From positions 1-41,925 of the forward strand of contig NZ_DYXM01000057.1 of assembly GCF_020742175.1 (NCBI RefSeq): DNA of 41,925 nucleotides. The letters run 5' to 3'. This document shows, piece after piece, positions 32,889-41,518 of this stretch; within the stretch, counting starts at the first letter, position 1, and every line of letters begins with the position of its first letter. The DNA is from Dietzia timorensis (lineage in GTDB: Bacteria; Actinomycetota; Actinomycetes; Mycobacteriales; Mycobacteriaceae). The notes under the pieces were generated by a model. The model did not search any database, was not told where the DNA came from, and saw nothing but the letters and a program-made list of their open reading frames with translations. The position numbers were made by a program, and so were the translations under genes.

Positions 32889-35800
32889 ATGCCAAAAAAC
32901 CCGAGACGGGGCGGCCTCATCGCTGCCGACCCGGCCCAAAAGGGGCATTCGAAAGTAACAGGTTACGTAGCAGCCGCCTTTGGGCTCATCGGGATCCTTC
33001 TGGCCATCGTCGTTCCGATGCTGCCGGTCCTGCAGACCACGTCGAACGTGTCCTGGCCGCAGGACGAGGACGTCAATCCCGTGACGCTTCCGCTTGTCGC
33101 GTACTACCCGCAGAACATCGATATCACCGTGCCGTGTTCGGCGGTCGGGGATCTCGAGGACGGCGAGGGCAACGTCCTCGTGTCGACCGCCCCGGCGGAG
33201 GCGCCGGACGCGAGCGCCCGCGGGCTGTCCGTGGCCGTAGCCGGCTCCCAGGTAGAGGTGCGTTCGCGAAACGCGCTCATCGCGACGGCCCCGCTCTCCG
33301 ACGTCACAAGTGGTGCATGTTCGCAGATACGCGTGCATTCGGACGCGAATCTGACGGTCGCCGAGTTCGTCGGCATGCAGGACGAGGATGGCGAGCCGTA
33401 CGCCGGGTCGACACAGGACGACGTGCGCCCGCAGGTTGTCGGCGTCTATTCAGATCTGAAGGGCAGCGCACCCGACGGGTTGGCGGTGGACATCGAGGTC
33501 GACTCGCGGTACACTACCGATCCGACGCTGCTCAAGAAAATCGCCATCGTGCTGGGCATCGCGATGGTGATGGTCTCGCTGGTTGCGTTGCACAGGCTGG
33601 ACATGCGCGATGGGCGCAGGGCGAGACGCTTCGCCCCGAAGGGGTGGTGGAAGCCCAGGCCGCTCGATCTGCTCGTCATGGCCGCGCTGCTGCTGTGGCA
33701 CTTCATCGGCGCGAACACGTCCGACGACGGTTATATCCTCACCGAGGCGCGCTCTGCCTTGTCCTCGGGCTATATGCCGGAGGTGTTCCGCTACTTCGGC
33801 GCACCTTATGCGCCGTTCGGCATGCCGTATTACATCTACACCTTTATCAGCCAGTTCACCCTGGCCAGCGTGTGGTTACGTCTGCCGACACTGCTGCTCG
33901 CCTTTGCCACATGGTTCCTAATCTCGCGAGAGGTGATCCCGCGGCTCGGTGTCGCCGCGCGCAACCACGCGGCGGTGAGGTGGACGGCAGCGGCCGTGTT
34001 CCTCGCCTTCTGGCTGACGTACAACAACGGAATCCGCCCCGAGCCGATCGTGGCCTTCGGCGTCATCGCCACGTGGGTGTCGCTCGAGCGCGCGCTGGCC
34101 ACGGGCAGGCTACTGCCGGCCGCCTTCGCGTTCATCGCGGGCGCGTTCACGTTGTCCGCCGCGCCGACGGGCACGTTCTGTATCGCCGCGATCATCGCCG
34201 CCTCCAGGCCGCTGCTCGTACTGATCGTGCGCCGCGCGAAACGGGACGGATGGCTCGCGACTATCGCGCCGCTCGGCGCGGCCGGGCTGGCGGTGCTGCA
34301 CCTCATCTTCCTCGACCAGCCTCTCAAGGGGACGCTGCAATCGTCCTCGCTACTCGGCCAGGTCGGGCCGAAGGGCGAGTGGTACGAGGAGTACTGGCGC
34401 TACCAGTGGCTGCTCCAGCCGACGCCGGACGGCTCGCTCGCGCGCCGATTCGCAATCCTCGCGATGATCCTCGCGATCGTCGTGTGCGGCATCATCCTGT
34501 TCCGCAAGGCGCGGATTCCAGGGGTCGCGCTCGGTCCGAGCCGCCGCATCCTCGGCCTCGCAGTGCTCTCGATCGCCTTCATGGCGTTCAACCCGACGAA
34601 ATGGACCCACCACTTCGGTGCATTCGCGTCGATCGGTGCGCTCCTGGGAGCCCTCGTCACGTTGGCAGTCTTGCCTGCGGCGACGCGTTCGCTGCGCAAC
34701 AGAGTGCTCTTCCTCGCCGGCGTGCTGTTCGTGCTCGCGCTGAGCTTCACCTCGCCGAACGGCTGGTGGTACATCTCGATCTACGGCATCCCGTGGGGTG
34801 GCATAGTGCCAACGATCGCCGGCATCGAGCTGTACAAGGTGTTCTTCGGCCTGATGTTCCTTACGCTCGCCGCGGCGCTGTACCTGCACTACCGCGAGGT
34901 GTTCATCACGCCGTCCGACCCGCCAGACCACTCCGGCGGCAAGTTCAAGAACCTCGTGCGTGAGGTTGCCAACGCGCCGCTCGGCCTGGCTGCCGGGTTC
35001 GTCGTGCTCATCATCGTCGCCTCGATGTTCTATGCCGTGCGCGTCCAGTCACCGGGCTACTCCGTCGCGCAGCAAAACTGGCGCGGAATGCAGGGCGAGG
35101 AATGCGGCATCGCGGATGCGGTCCTCGCCGAACCGGATCCCAACCAGGGAATGCTGACGCCGGCGAACAGCGATCGCGGGGACGGACTCGGAAAGACCAA
35201 CGAATCCGAGGCATTCGATCCCAACGGGATCCCCAGCGACCTGTCCTCGAGCGAGGACGCCGACGAAAGCACCGGCGGTCCTCGGACCGAGGAATCCCGC
35301 GACGACACGACGACGACCGCCGGCACCGGCGGCGGTACTTCCGCGGTCGAGGGCATCAACGGCTCGCGCACCAAGCTGCCGTTCGGTCTCGACCCGGAGA
35401 CGACGCCGGTCCTCGGCTCCTACCAGTCCGGCGCCGTCCAGATCTCCGGCGCGCTGGAGACCGACTGGTACGCACTGCCCGATCCCGCCGAGCGTGGTCC
35501 GTTGCTGTCCATCGCTGCGGCCGGCCAGTTCTCCAAGAAGGCCGTGCACGTCGAGTACACGACGGAACCGGAGGCCGGACCGGAGGCAGAAGCAACCGGG
35601 GAGGTCTCGCCGATCGACGTCGGACCCGCCCCGTCGTGGCGAAACCTCCGCGTACCGTTCGACAAAATTCCGGCGGAGGCGACCGCGGTCCGCGTGGTGG
35701 CCGAGGACAACAACGCCGAGCCCGACTGGTGGATCGCCCTCACCCCTCCGCGAATCCCGGTCACCGAGACCATGCAGGAGCTCGTGGGCGACACCGCACC

Positions 35801-36143
35801 GGTCCTGCCCGACTGGGCAGTCGCGTTCCACGTCCCGTGTGTGCGTCCCTTCAAGGAGTTCGCGGGCGTCCACGAGCTGCCCGAGTACCGCATCCTTCCC
35901 GATCGCGGCCTCGCTGCGGTCACGGACAACTGGCAGGGCTGGGACGGCGGCGGTCCGCTCGGATTCATCGAGCTCACCCAGGAAGGCGAGACCGTCCCGA
36001 CGTACCTCGACAACGACTGGGACCGCGACTGGGGCTCGCTTGTGCGCTACACCCCGCTGGTGCCCGAGGCCGAGCCTGCGGAGGTCGACTTCGGCGAGGT
36101 CACGCGGTCGGGGCTGTGGGACGGCGGACCACTGGCGAAGTAA
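32889..36143 (+). CDS. emb: Arabinosyltransferase of the EmbA/B/C family
   Basis: 1084 residues, GT-C fold. It adds arabinofuranose from decaprenyl-phospho-arabinose to arabinogalactan or lipoarabinomannan outside the membrane. One N-terminal helix, a first external domain, then many membrane helices; the catalytic acidic pair is Asp279-Asp280 in GANTSDDGYILTEARSAL. The last third is the external carbohydrate-binding C-terminal domain with the conserved WALVAFH-type end PDWAVAFHVPCVRPF. Between the last helix and that domain lies a low-complexity Ser/Asp/Glu/Thr/Gly stretch (about residues 765-825). The N-terminal starts with a Lys/Arg cluster. It stands alone beside tRNA genes, not in an embCAB cluster. 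Which paralogue it equals is undecided; Emb proteins are ethambutol targets. Confidence 0.93.
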   Translation: MPKNPRRGGLIAADPAQKGHSKVTGYVAAAFGLIGILLAIVVPMLPVLQTTSNVSWPQDEDVNPVTLPLVAYYPQNIDITVPCSAVGDLEDGEGNVLVSTAPAEAPDASARGLSVAVAGSQVEVRSRNALIATAPLSDVTSGACSQIRVHSDANLTVAEFVGMQDEDGEPYAGSTQDDVRPQVVGVYSDLKGSAPDGLAVDIEVDSRYTTDPTLLKKIAIVLGIAMVMVSLVALHRLDMRDGRRARRFAPKGWWKPRPLDLLVMAALLLWHFIGANTSDDGYILTEARSALSSGYMPEVFRYFGAPYAPFGMPYYIYTFISQFTLASVWLRLPTLLLAFATWFLISREVIPRLGVAARNHAAVRWTAAAVFLAFWLTYNNGIRPEPIVAFGVIATWVSLERALATGRLLPAAFAFIAGAFTLSAAPTGTFCIAAIIAASRPLLVLIVRRAKRDGWLATIAPLGAAGLAVLHLIFLDQPLKGTLQSSSLLGQVGPKGEWYEEYWRYQWLLQPTPDGSLARRFAILAMILAIVVCGIILFRKARIPGVALGPSRRILGLAVLSIAFMAFNPTKWTHHFGAFASIGALLGALVTLAVLPAATRSLRNRVLFLAGVLFVLALSFTSPNGWWYISIYGIPWGGIVPTIAGIELYKVFFGLMFLTLAAALYLHYREVFITPSDPPDHSGGKFKNLVREVANAPLGLAAGFVVLIIVASMFYAVRVQSPGYSVAQQNWRGMQGEECGIADAVLAEPDPNQGMLTPANSDRGDGLGKTNESEAFDPNGIPSDLSSSEDADESTGGPRTEESRDDTTTTAGTGGGTSAVEGINGSRTKLPFGLDPETTPVLGSYQSGAVQISGALETDWYALPDPAERGPLLSIAAAGQFSKKAVHVEYTTEPEAGPEAEATGEVSPIDVGPAPSWRNLRVPFDKIPAEATAVRVVAEDNNAEPDWWIALTPPRIPVTETMQELVGDTAPVLPDWAVAFHVPCVRPFKEFAGVHELPEYRILPDRGLAAVTDNWQGWDGGGPLGFIELTQEGETVPTYLDNDWDRDWGSLVRYTPLVPEAEPAEVDFGEVTRSGLWDGGPLAK

Positions 36144-36233
36144 GCGCCTAGTATCGGCTCTACCACTTCCCGGCCAACGGGCGGCGGCCGGCGCCAACGT
36201 GAGCGCCGGCGCGCCGCAACGAAAGGAAATGCG

Positions 36234-37025
36234 ATGTCGAACAGCGTTCAGGAGCGGACTTTCGAGACCATCCTCGTCGAGGTGAACGGAAGGGTCGCGA
36301 CGGTCACGATCAACCGCCCCGACAAGCTCAACGCTCTCAACACCACGGTGCAGCGCGAGATGGCCGAGGCCGTCGAGGCGCTCGACGTCGACCCGGACAT
36401 CGGCGCGATCATCGTCACCGGCTCGAAGAAGGCGTTCGCCGCGGGGGCAGACATCGCCGAGATGGCCGAGCTCGAATACCCCGGGACGTTCACCGAGGAT
36501 TTCATGGGCAACTGGTCGCGGCTCACGCGCGCCCGCACCCCGCTTATCGCCGCGGTGTCCGGCTACGCGCTCGGCGGCGGCTGCGAGGTCGCGATGATGT
36601 GCGACATCATCATCGCCGCAGAAAATGCCAAGTTCGGCCAGCCGGAGATCAACCTCGGCGTCATCCCCGGTATGGGCGGTTCCCAGCGCCTGACCCGCGC
36701 GGTGGGACAGTACAAGGCGATGGACATGATCCTTACCGGGCGCACCATCGGCGCCGAGGAGGCCGAGCGCGCGGGGCTCGTTTCGCGCATCGTGCCCACC
36801 GACGATCTGCTTTCCGAGGCCACGGAGGTCGCCGAGACCATCGCATCGAAGTCCAAGTACTCCGCGATGGTCGCGAAGCGGGTCACCGCGCGTGCACTGC
36901 AGACCACGCTCGCCGAGGGGCTCGAATACGAACAGGCGAACTTCTACGCCATGTTCGGCACGCCAGACCACAAGGAAGGTATGACGGCGTTCAACGAAAA
37001 GCGCGAGCCGAAGTGGGATCGCTAG
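36234..37025 (+). CDS. Enoyl-CoA hydratase (crotonase family)
   Basis: 263 residues. The oxyanion-hole segments ADIAEMAEL and ALGGGCEVAMMCD are present, with the two catalytic glutamates Glu118 and Glu138 (in FGQPEINLGVIPGMGG) spaced as in true short-chain hydratases. It hydrates trans-2-enoyl-CoA to 3-hydroxyacyl-CoA in beta-oxidation; strongest resemblance in style to mycobacterial EchA8. GAAAGGAA about 5 nt before ATG 36234 is a good ribosome site. The stop shares one base with the start of the GTPase gene. Confidence 0.95.
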   Translation: MSNSVQERTFETILVEVNGRVATVTINRPDKLNALNTTVQREMAEAVEALDVDPDIGAIIVTGSKKAFAAGADIAEMAELEYPGTFTEDFMGNWSRLTRARTPLIAAVSGYALGGGCEVAMMCDIIIAAENAKFGQPEINLGVIPGMGGSQRLTRAVGQYKAMDMILTGRTIGAEEAERAGLVSRIVPTDDLLSEATEVAETIASKSKYSAMVAKRVTARALQTTLAEGLEYEQANFYAMFGTPDHKEGMTAFNEKREPKWDR

Positions 37026-38194
37026 TGCCCCAGGACGCGTGGGCGCCACCGGCCAGGGAGCCCGGGGACCCGCTCGAGGTCCTCGTGCTCACGGGCTTTC
37101 TCGGCGCCGGCAAGACGACGCTGCTGAACTACCTGCTCTCCGGCCTGTCCGGGTTGCGAGTCGCGGCGGTGGTCAACGATTTCGGCGCGGTGGAGGTCGA
37201 CGCGCTGTCGGTCGCGGGGCGGGTGGACTCGACGATCTCGCTCGCCGGCGGCTGCATGTGCTGCGAGATCGACATCACCGAGATCGACACCGCGCTCGCG
37301 GACCTCGCCGGTCCAGAGCACGGCCTCGACCTCGTGGTCATCGAGGCGTCGGGGCTTGCAGAGCCCGAGGTTCTCGCGACTCTTGTGCGCCGCCAGCCGC
37401 GAGATTTGATCTCCTACGGCGGACTCGTCAACGTCGTCGACGGCGTGCACGTGCGCTCCACGATCGAGCGCCATCCGCAGCTCGCCAGGCATCTGTCGAT
37501 CTCGGACCTGCTGGTGTTGACCAAGACCGATCTCCTCGATGCGGACGCGTACGCGGAGGTGAGCGAGTTCCTGCGTGAGCAGGCGCCGCGCACCCCGCTC
37601 ACCAGAGCGGTTCGCGGTCACGTCGACATGCGCCTTCTCTTTGGCGCAGCCGCGCAGGCGGACGCCGACCGGGGGAGTGCGGACCGTTCAATCGACGGGC
37701 ACGAACACGCTCACGAGCACATCCACGACGCGTACTCCTCGTGCGTGCTCGCTCCGGAGCGCCCGCTTCACCCGCGCCGCTTCCTGTCTGCGGTCTCCGC
37801 GCTGCCGGCGGGCGTCTTCCGCGCAAAGGGATCGGTTGTTCTCGCCTCAGAGGACGGCCCATGGACCTACGAGATGAGCAAGGTCGGCGACATGCTCGAC
37901 GTGCGCTCTCGGGGACGAAGTGAGCCGGGCGATTCCACGCAGGTCGTCGTCATAGGAATCGATCTGCCCGCCAGCACCGAAGCCGGCCTCGATGCCGCGC
38001 AGTTGGGCGAGTCCGAAATTGTCCGACCCGAGGACGCGCTAGTGCTGGAGCCCTACCTTGTCGCGCCGGAGTTCGCGACGGACACCGAGGGATGGATTTA
38101 CGACGACGATCGTGCCACCCCCGTCACCGGAGCAGCGACGATGCTTTCCGATCCTGAGGACCCGGACTCTCAGGATCCTGCCAATACCCCCTGA
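37025..38194 (+). CDS. CobW/COG0523-type metallochaperone GTPase
   Basis: 389 residues. G1 loop GFLGAGKTT (residues 24-32), the metal-binding motif GGCMCC with Cys77, Cys79 and Cys80, and NKxD-type TKTDLLD are present. A His-rich stretch with His226, 228, 230, 232 and 234 (DGHEHAHEHIHD) sits between GTPase and C-terminal CobW domains, a sign of zinc or cobalt binding. These GTPases deliver metal to target proteins. The start is GTG 37025, overlapping the hydratase stop TAG by one base, so it is translationally coupled to it. The zinc subtype is likelier than cobalamin synthesis, although a cobalamin adenosyltransferase is nearby. Confidence 0.9.
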   Translation: MPQDAWAPPAREPGDPLEVLVLTGFLGAGKTTLLNYLLSGLSGLRVAAVVNDFGAVEVDALSVAGRVDSTISLAGGCMCCEIDITEIDTALADLAGPEHGLDLVVIEASGLAEPEVLATLVRRQPRDLISYGGLVNVVDGVHVRSTIERHPQLARHLSISDLLVLTKTDLLDADAYAEVSEFLREQAPRTPLTRAVRGHVDMRLLFGAAAQADADRGSADRSIDGHEHAHEHIHDAYSSCVLAPERPLHPRRFLSAVSALPAGVFRAKGSVVLASEDGPWTYEMSKVGDMLDVRSRGRSEPGDSTQVVVIGIDLPASTEAGLDAAQLGESEIVRPEDALVLEPYLVAPEFATDTEGWIYDDDRATPVTGAATMLSDPEDPDSQDPANTP

Positions 38195-38235
38195 CTTAGG
38201 CAACGCTAATCAATAAGCTGCGCTTTTGTTTCCGA

Positions 38236-38342
38236 CTCTATCTATATGTGGGGGCATTCTCGGCATAGCATGTGGCAAACATAAGAAAAAATGCCACACG
38301 TCAACCCGATGTTTTGTGTGGGGGTACTCCTCCCCCTATAGT
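38236..38342 (+). promoter_or_regulatory. AT-richer control region of the GAF-LuxR gene
   Basis: Within 38195-38416. A promoter fits at TTGTGT (38314-38319), 17-nt spacer, TATAGT (38337-38342). The spacer itself is a short inverted repeat (five G, then five C). The 14-mer TGTGGGGG plus yA-yTC occurs twice as a direct repeat (from about 38246 and 38316). TGTGGCA and TGCCACA (about 38270-38300) form a 7-bp inverted repeat around an A-rich loop. These look like operator sites, perhaps for the regulator itself. Confidence 0.45.
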
Positions 38343-38416
38343 GGGTAGCGAAGGGTCTTCCGACGATGGTTGAAAATCTCGCCATCTTGGGTCGGAAGTG
38401 TTTCGAGGGAGTCGCA

Positions 38417-39337
38417 ATGAGTGATACGCGAACCGGCCTGTCAGCAGGCGCGCGAGCCCGGAAGGACAGGGACCGCGCCGCCGTGCGGGCCGCTCTTGAA
38501 GACCTCCGGAAGAACACCGGAGTGCTGATCGTCTTCGGTGGTTACGTCGCCGATAACAAGGTGCTTCACCTCTGCGAGTCCATCGGATTCAGCGCCATCA
38601 AGGAACTCAACGTCGAAGTGCAGCCCGGCAGTGGCGTCGGCGGCCGCGTCGTGTCCACGGGCAAGCCGTTCGGCGTCACCGAATATCTGCGCTCGGGCGT
38701 CATCAGTCACGAGTACGACGACCTGGCGCGGCAGGAGGGCATTCGCTCCCTCGCCGCAATCCCGGCGATCGTCGGCGACTCGGTCCGCGCGGTGCTGTAC
38801 GTCGCCATGCGGACCAACGTCCGCTTCGGCGAGAAGGCCCTCGCGGAGATGACGTCGGTCGGCCGCCGCCTCGAGCAGCACCTCGCGGTTGCCGACGCGC
38901 TGGACGGCGGCGGCGCCGGCCGATCCGGCGCGGTACGCGCCGTCCCCAGCACGCTGGGCACGGGATCACCCGATACGGGCTCGTCCTCGTCCGATTTCGA
39001 CGCGGCGCTCATTCACGAGCGGATGCGCGAAACCCACGCCAAGCTCCGCGTCTTGTCCTCGCGCACCGAGGACCCGTTGACGCGGATGGAGTTGGAGTCG
39101 ATCGCCGCGGACCTCGTCGCCCCGACCTCGTCGGTGACGGCGGCGAAGCTCGCTCGCCGCGAGCTCGACGTGCTCGCCTGCGTCGCGCAGGGCAAAACCA
39201 ATATCGAGACCGGCCAGATCATGGGCATCGGGGCCGAGACCGTGAAAAGCTACCTGCGCTCGGCGATGCGCAAGCTCGACGCGCACACGCGGTACGAGGC
39301 GGTCAACGCGGCTCGGCGCATCGGCGCACTTCCGTAG
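38417..39337 (+). CDS. GAF-LuxR transcription regulator
   Basis: 306 residues. A GAF sensor domain (about residues 30-160, with GVLIVFGGYV, SGVGGRVVSTGKPFGVTEY and SLAAIPAIVGDSVRAVLYVA) is joined by a Ser/Gly-rich linker to a LuxR/GerE helix-turn-helix at the C-terminus (ELDVLACVAQGKTNIETG, then GIGAETVKSYLRSAMRKLDA). There is no receiver domain, so a small ligand or redox cue rather than phosphorylation is expected to act through GAF. ATG 38417 has AGGGAG 6 nt upstream; an in-frame ATG at 38366 is less likely. No target gene is evident; the convergent neighbour is pduO. Confidence 0.85.
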   Translation: MSDTRTGLSAGARARKDRDRAAVRAALEDLRKNTGVLIVFGGYVADNKVLHLCESIGFSAIKELNVEVQPGSGVGGRVVSTGKPFGVTEYLRSGVISHEYDDLARQEGIRSLAAIPAIVGDSVRAVLYVAMRTNVRFGEKALAEMTSVGRRLEQHLAVADALDGGGAGRSGAVRAVPSTLGTGSPDTGSSSSDFDAALIHERMRETHAKLRVLSSRTEDPLTRMELESIAADLVAPTSSVTAAKLARRELDVLACVAQGKTNIETGQIMGIGAETVKSYLRSAMRKLDAHTRYEAVNAARRIGALP

Positions 39338-39391
39338 GCCGGGCACCCGGGGCGTCCGGCGCGCCTACCGCGCCGCGGAGACGAGATCGAC

Positions 39392-39429
39392 GAGGGGCGA
39401 AGATCCGACCACCTGGATCTTCGCCCCTC
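39392..39429. terminator. Bidirectional terminator between the GAF-LuxR gene and pduO
   Basis: Perfect 15-bp stem GAGGGGCGAAGATCC (39392-39406) with its complement (39415-39429) and an 8-nt loop between convergent genes. Confidence 0.82.
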
Positions 39430-39447
39430 CGCCGTCATATACGGGTG

Positions 39448-40029
39448 TTATTCCTTGGTGCGATTGCCGCCGGGGGACCACAGCACGTCATCGCCGTCGT
39501 TGGCGACGCGGCACAGGACGAACAGGAGATCGGAGAGCCTGTTGAGGTATTTCGCGGGCAGCGCCGAGGTCGTCTCGGGGTTCTCCCGCGCCGCGGTCCA
39601 CGCGCTGCGCTCGGCGCGGCGGCACACCGTGCGGGCGAGGTGCAGGTGCGCGGCGAGCGGGGTGCCGCCGGCGAGGATGAAGGAATTCAGTGGTTTGAGG
39701 GAGTCGTTGTACTCGTCGATCCATCCCTCCAGCCTCGTGATGTACTCCGGCGTGATGCGCAGCGGCGGATACTTCGGTTCGGCCTCGACCGGTGTGGAGA
39801 GGTCCGCGCCGGCGTCGAAGAGATCGTTCTGCACGGCGACCAGGCGATCGCGAATCCCGGGTTCGGGGTCACCGGTCGCCACAGCGATGCCGATGGCCGC
39901 ACCGGTCTCGTCGCAATCCGCGTAGGCGGTAAGCCGGGCGTCGTCCTTGGCAACGCGCTCGAAATTCGACAGTCCCGTTGTGCCGTCGTCGCCGGTACGG
40001 GTGTAGATGCGGGTCAGGTGAACAGCCAT
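39448..40029 (-). CDS. pduO: PduO-type cob(I)alamin adenosyltransferase
   Basis: 193 residues, five-helix bundle. It moves adenosyl from ATP to cob(I)alamin. The N-terminal ATP loop YTRTGDDGTTGL and the C-terminal CRRAERSAW with FVLCRVAN are family marks. Adenosylcobalamin would serve enzymes such as methylmalonyl-CoA mutase. TATCGT ends 7 nt before ATG 40029, so a leaderless message is expected. It diverges from murA, the arrangement known as Rv1314c-murA in M. tuberculosis. Confidence 0.93.
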   Translation of the reverse strand: MAVHLTRIYTRTGDDGTTGLSNFERVAKDDARLTAYADCDETGAAIGIAVATGDPEPGIRDRLVAVQNDLFDAGADLSTPVEAEPKYPPLRITPEYITRLEGWIDEYNDSLKPLNSFILAGGTPLAAHLHLARTVCRRAERSAWTAARENPETTSALPAKYLNRLSDLLFVLCRVANDGDDVLWSPGGNRTKE

Positions 40030-40036
40030 GCCTAGG

Positions 40037-40085
40037 ACGATACCCGTGCCCGAGATCGGTACGGGGCGCCGATTTCTAATAGTGT
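40037..40085. promoter_or_regulatory. Divergent leaderless promoters of pduO and murA
   Basis: Minus strand TATCGT (40037-40042), 7 nt before the pduO ATG. Plus strand TAGTGT (40080-40085), 7 nt before an in-frame GTG at 40093. If transcription starts at that GTG, MurA may carry 7 extra residues. Confidence 0.5.
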
Positions 40086-40113
40086 GTACATCGTGAGTAG
40101 CGCTGCAGGGCAA

Positions 40114-41373
40114 ATGTCTCAAAGCTTTTTCGTACAGGGCGGGGTGCGGTTGGTCGGCGAGATCCCGGTCACCGGCGCGAAGAACAGTGTTCTCAAATTG
40201 ATGGCGGTGGCGTTGATGGCGCCGGGCCGCACGACGCTGACGAACTGCCCCGATATCGCCGACGTACCGGCGATGGCGAAGGTTCTGCGCCTCCTCGGAT
40301 GTGAGGTCGAGGTTTCCGGCGATGTCGTGACGATCGATACGCCCGAGGAGATCTCGAACGAGGCCACCGACAAATCGGTCCAGAAGCTGCGCGCCTCGGT
40401 GTGCGTGCTCGGTCCGCTCGTCGGTCGCACCGGCGGCGCCGTCGTCGCGATGCCTGGCGGCGACGCGATCGGCAACCGCCCGCTCGATATGCACCAGCGC
40501 GGCCTCAATCATCTCGGCGCCGAGACGCACATGGACCACGGCCGAGTCGTGGCTCGCGCCCAGAAGCTCGTCGGCTCCGAATACAAGCTCAGCTTCCCGT
40601 CGGTAGGGGCTACGGAAACCTTCGTCACCGCCGCGGTACTCGCCGAGGGCAAGTCAGTCCTCTATAACGCAGCACGCGAGCCGGAGATCATCGACATCTG
40701 CGACCTGCTGTCCGAGATGGGCGCGAAGATCTCGGGTGCCGGCACAAACATGATCGAGATCGAGGGGGTCGATTCGCTCTCGCCAGTCTCGCACCGGGTG
40801 ATAGGCGATCGAATTGTCGCGGCGACGTGGGTGTTCGCATCGCTCATGACGCGCGGCGACGTCACGATTACCGGCGTCGACCCGATGCACGTCCACGTTC
40901 CGCTCGAGCGCCTGCGGGGTGTCGGCGCGGAAATCGAGGTGGGGGAGAACCGCATCCGTGTCGTCCAGGAGGGGCGGCCGCAGTCCATCCACACCCAGAC
41001 AATGCCGTACCCGGGTTTCCCCACGGACCTCCAGCCGATGGCGATCGCACTCGCCGCGGTGTCCGAGGGGATGAGCGTGGTCACCGAGAACATCTTCGAG
41101 TCCCGCTTCCGTTTCGTCGAGGAGATGGTGCGGATGGGCGTGGACGCTGAGACCGACGGCCACCACGCGCGAATCGTCGGTCGCGAACGCCTCGACTCGG
41201 CGACCGTGTGGGCATCCGATATTCGCGCCGGCGCCGGTCTCGTTCTCGCCGCGATGTGCGCGGACGGCGAGTCCGAGGTCTGCGAGGTGCACCATATCGA
41301 CCGCGGCTATCCGTCGTTCGTCGAGCACGTGCAGAGTCTCGGCGGAATAATTCGTCGCGAAGACACCGAATAG
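40114..41373 (+). CDS. murA: UDP-N-acetylglucosamine 1-carboxyvinyltransferase, fosfomycin-insensitive type
   Basis: 419 residues from ATG 40114. MurA transfers enolpyruvate from PEP to UDP-GlcNAc, the first committed peptidoglycan step. Lys and Asn of GAKNSVLKL and the substrate segments RVIGDRIVAATW and PGFPTDLQPMAIAL are present. In the catalytic loop the usual Cys is Asp117 (PGGDAIGNRPLDMH), the change that makes mycobacterial MurA naturally insensitive to fosfomycin. GTG 40093 is the alternative, leaderless start; ATG 40114 has only a weak AGGG. Position directly before the rRNA operon matches mycobacteria. Confidence 0.95.
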   Translation: MSQSFFVQGGVRLVGEIPVTGAKNSVLKLMAVALMAPGRTTLTNCPDIADVPAMAKVLRLLGCEVEVSGDVVTIDTPEEISNEATDKSVQKLRASVCVLGPLVGRTGGAVVAMPGGDAIGNRPLDMHQRGLNHLGAETHMDHGRVVARAQKLVGSEYKLSFPSVGATETFVTAAVLAEGKSVLYNAAREPEIIDICDLLSEMGAKISGAGTNMIEIEGVDSLSPVSHRVIGDRIVAATWVFASLMTRGDVTITGVDPMHVHVPLERLRGVGAEIEVGENRIRVVQEGRPQSIHTQTMPYPGFPTDLQPMAIALAAVSEGMSVVTENIFESRFRFVEEMVRMGVDAETDGHHARIVGRERLDSATVWASDIRAGAGLVLAAMCADGESEVCEVHHIDRGYPSFVEHVQSLGGIIRREDTE

Positions 41374-41489
41374 TCATCTCGGATCGCGGCGAAGGTGTCC
41401 GGAGGGTGAACAAGCTCCGTCCAGCGCCGGCTCGCTTCCGTTTTCGCAGCGGACCAATGCCGATTGGTCGCCGTATTCACCGTTTTTGC

Positions 41490-41518
41490 AGGTGGCAGGG
41501 CTTTCGCCCTGCCACTTT
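41490..41518 (+). terminator. Terminator after murA
   Basis: 10-bp stem GTGGCAGGGC (41492-41501) with its complement (41506-41515), loop TTTC, then TTT. A smaller hairpin, GACCAAT/ATTGGTC (41452-41469), lies just before it. The rest of 41374-41636 holds no gene that I can see. Confidence 0.85.

Noticed and set aside
37025..40029. A cobalamin locus made of the CobW-type GTPase and cobalamin adenosyltransferase.
   Set aside because: They are separated by an unrelated regulator, lie on opposite strands, and the GTPase has the His strip of zinc-type members.
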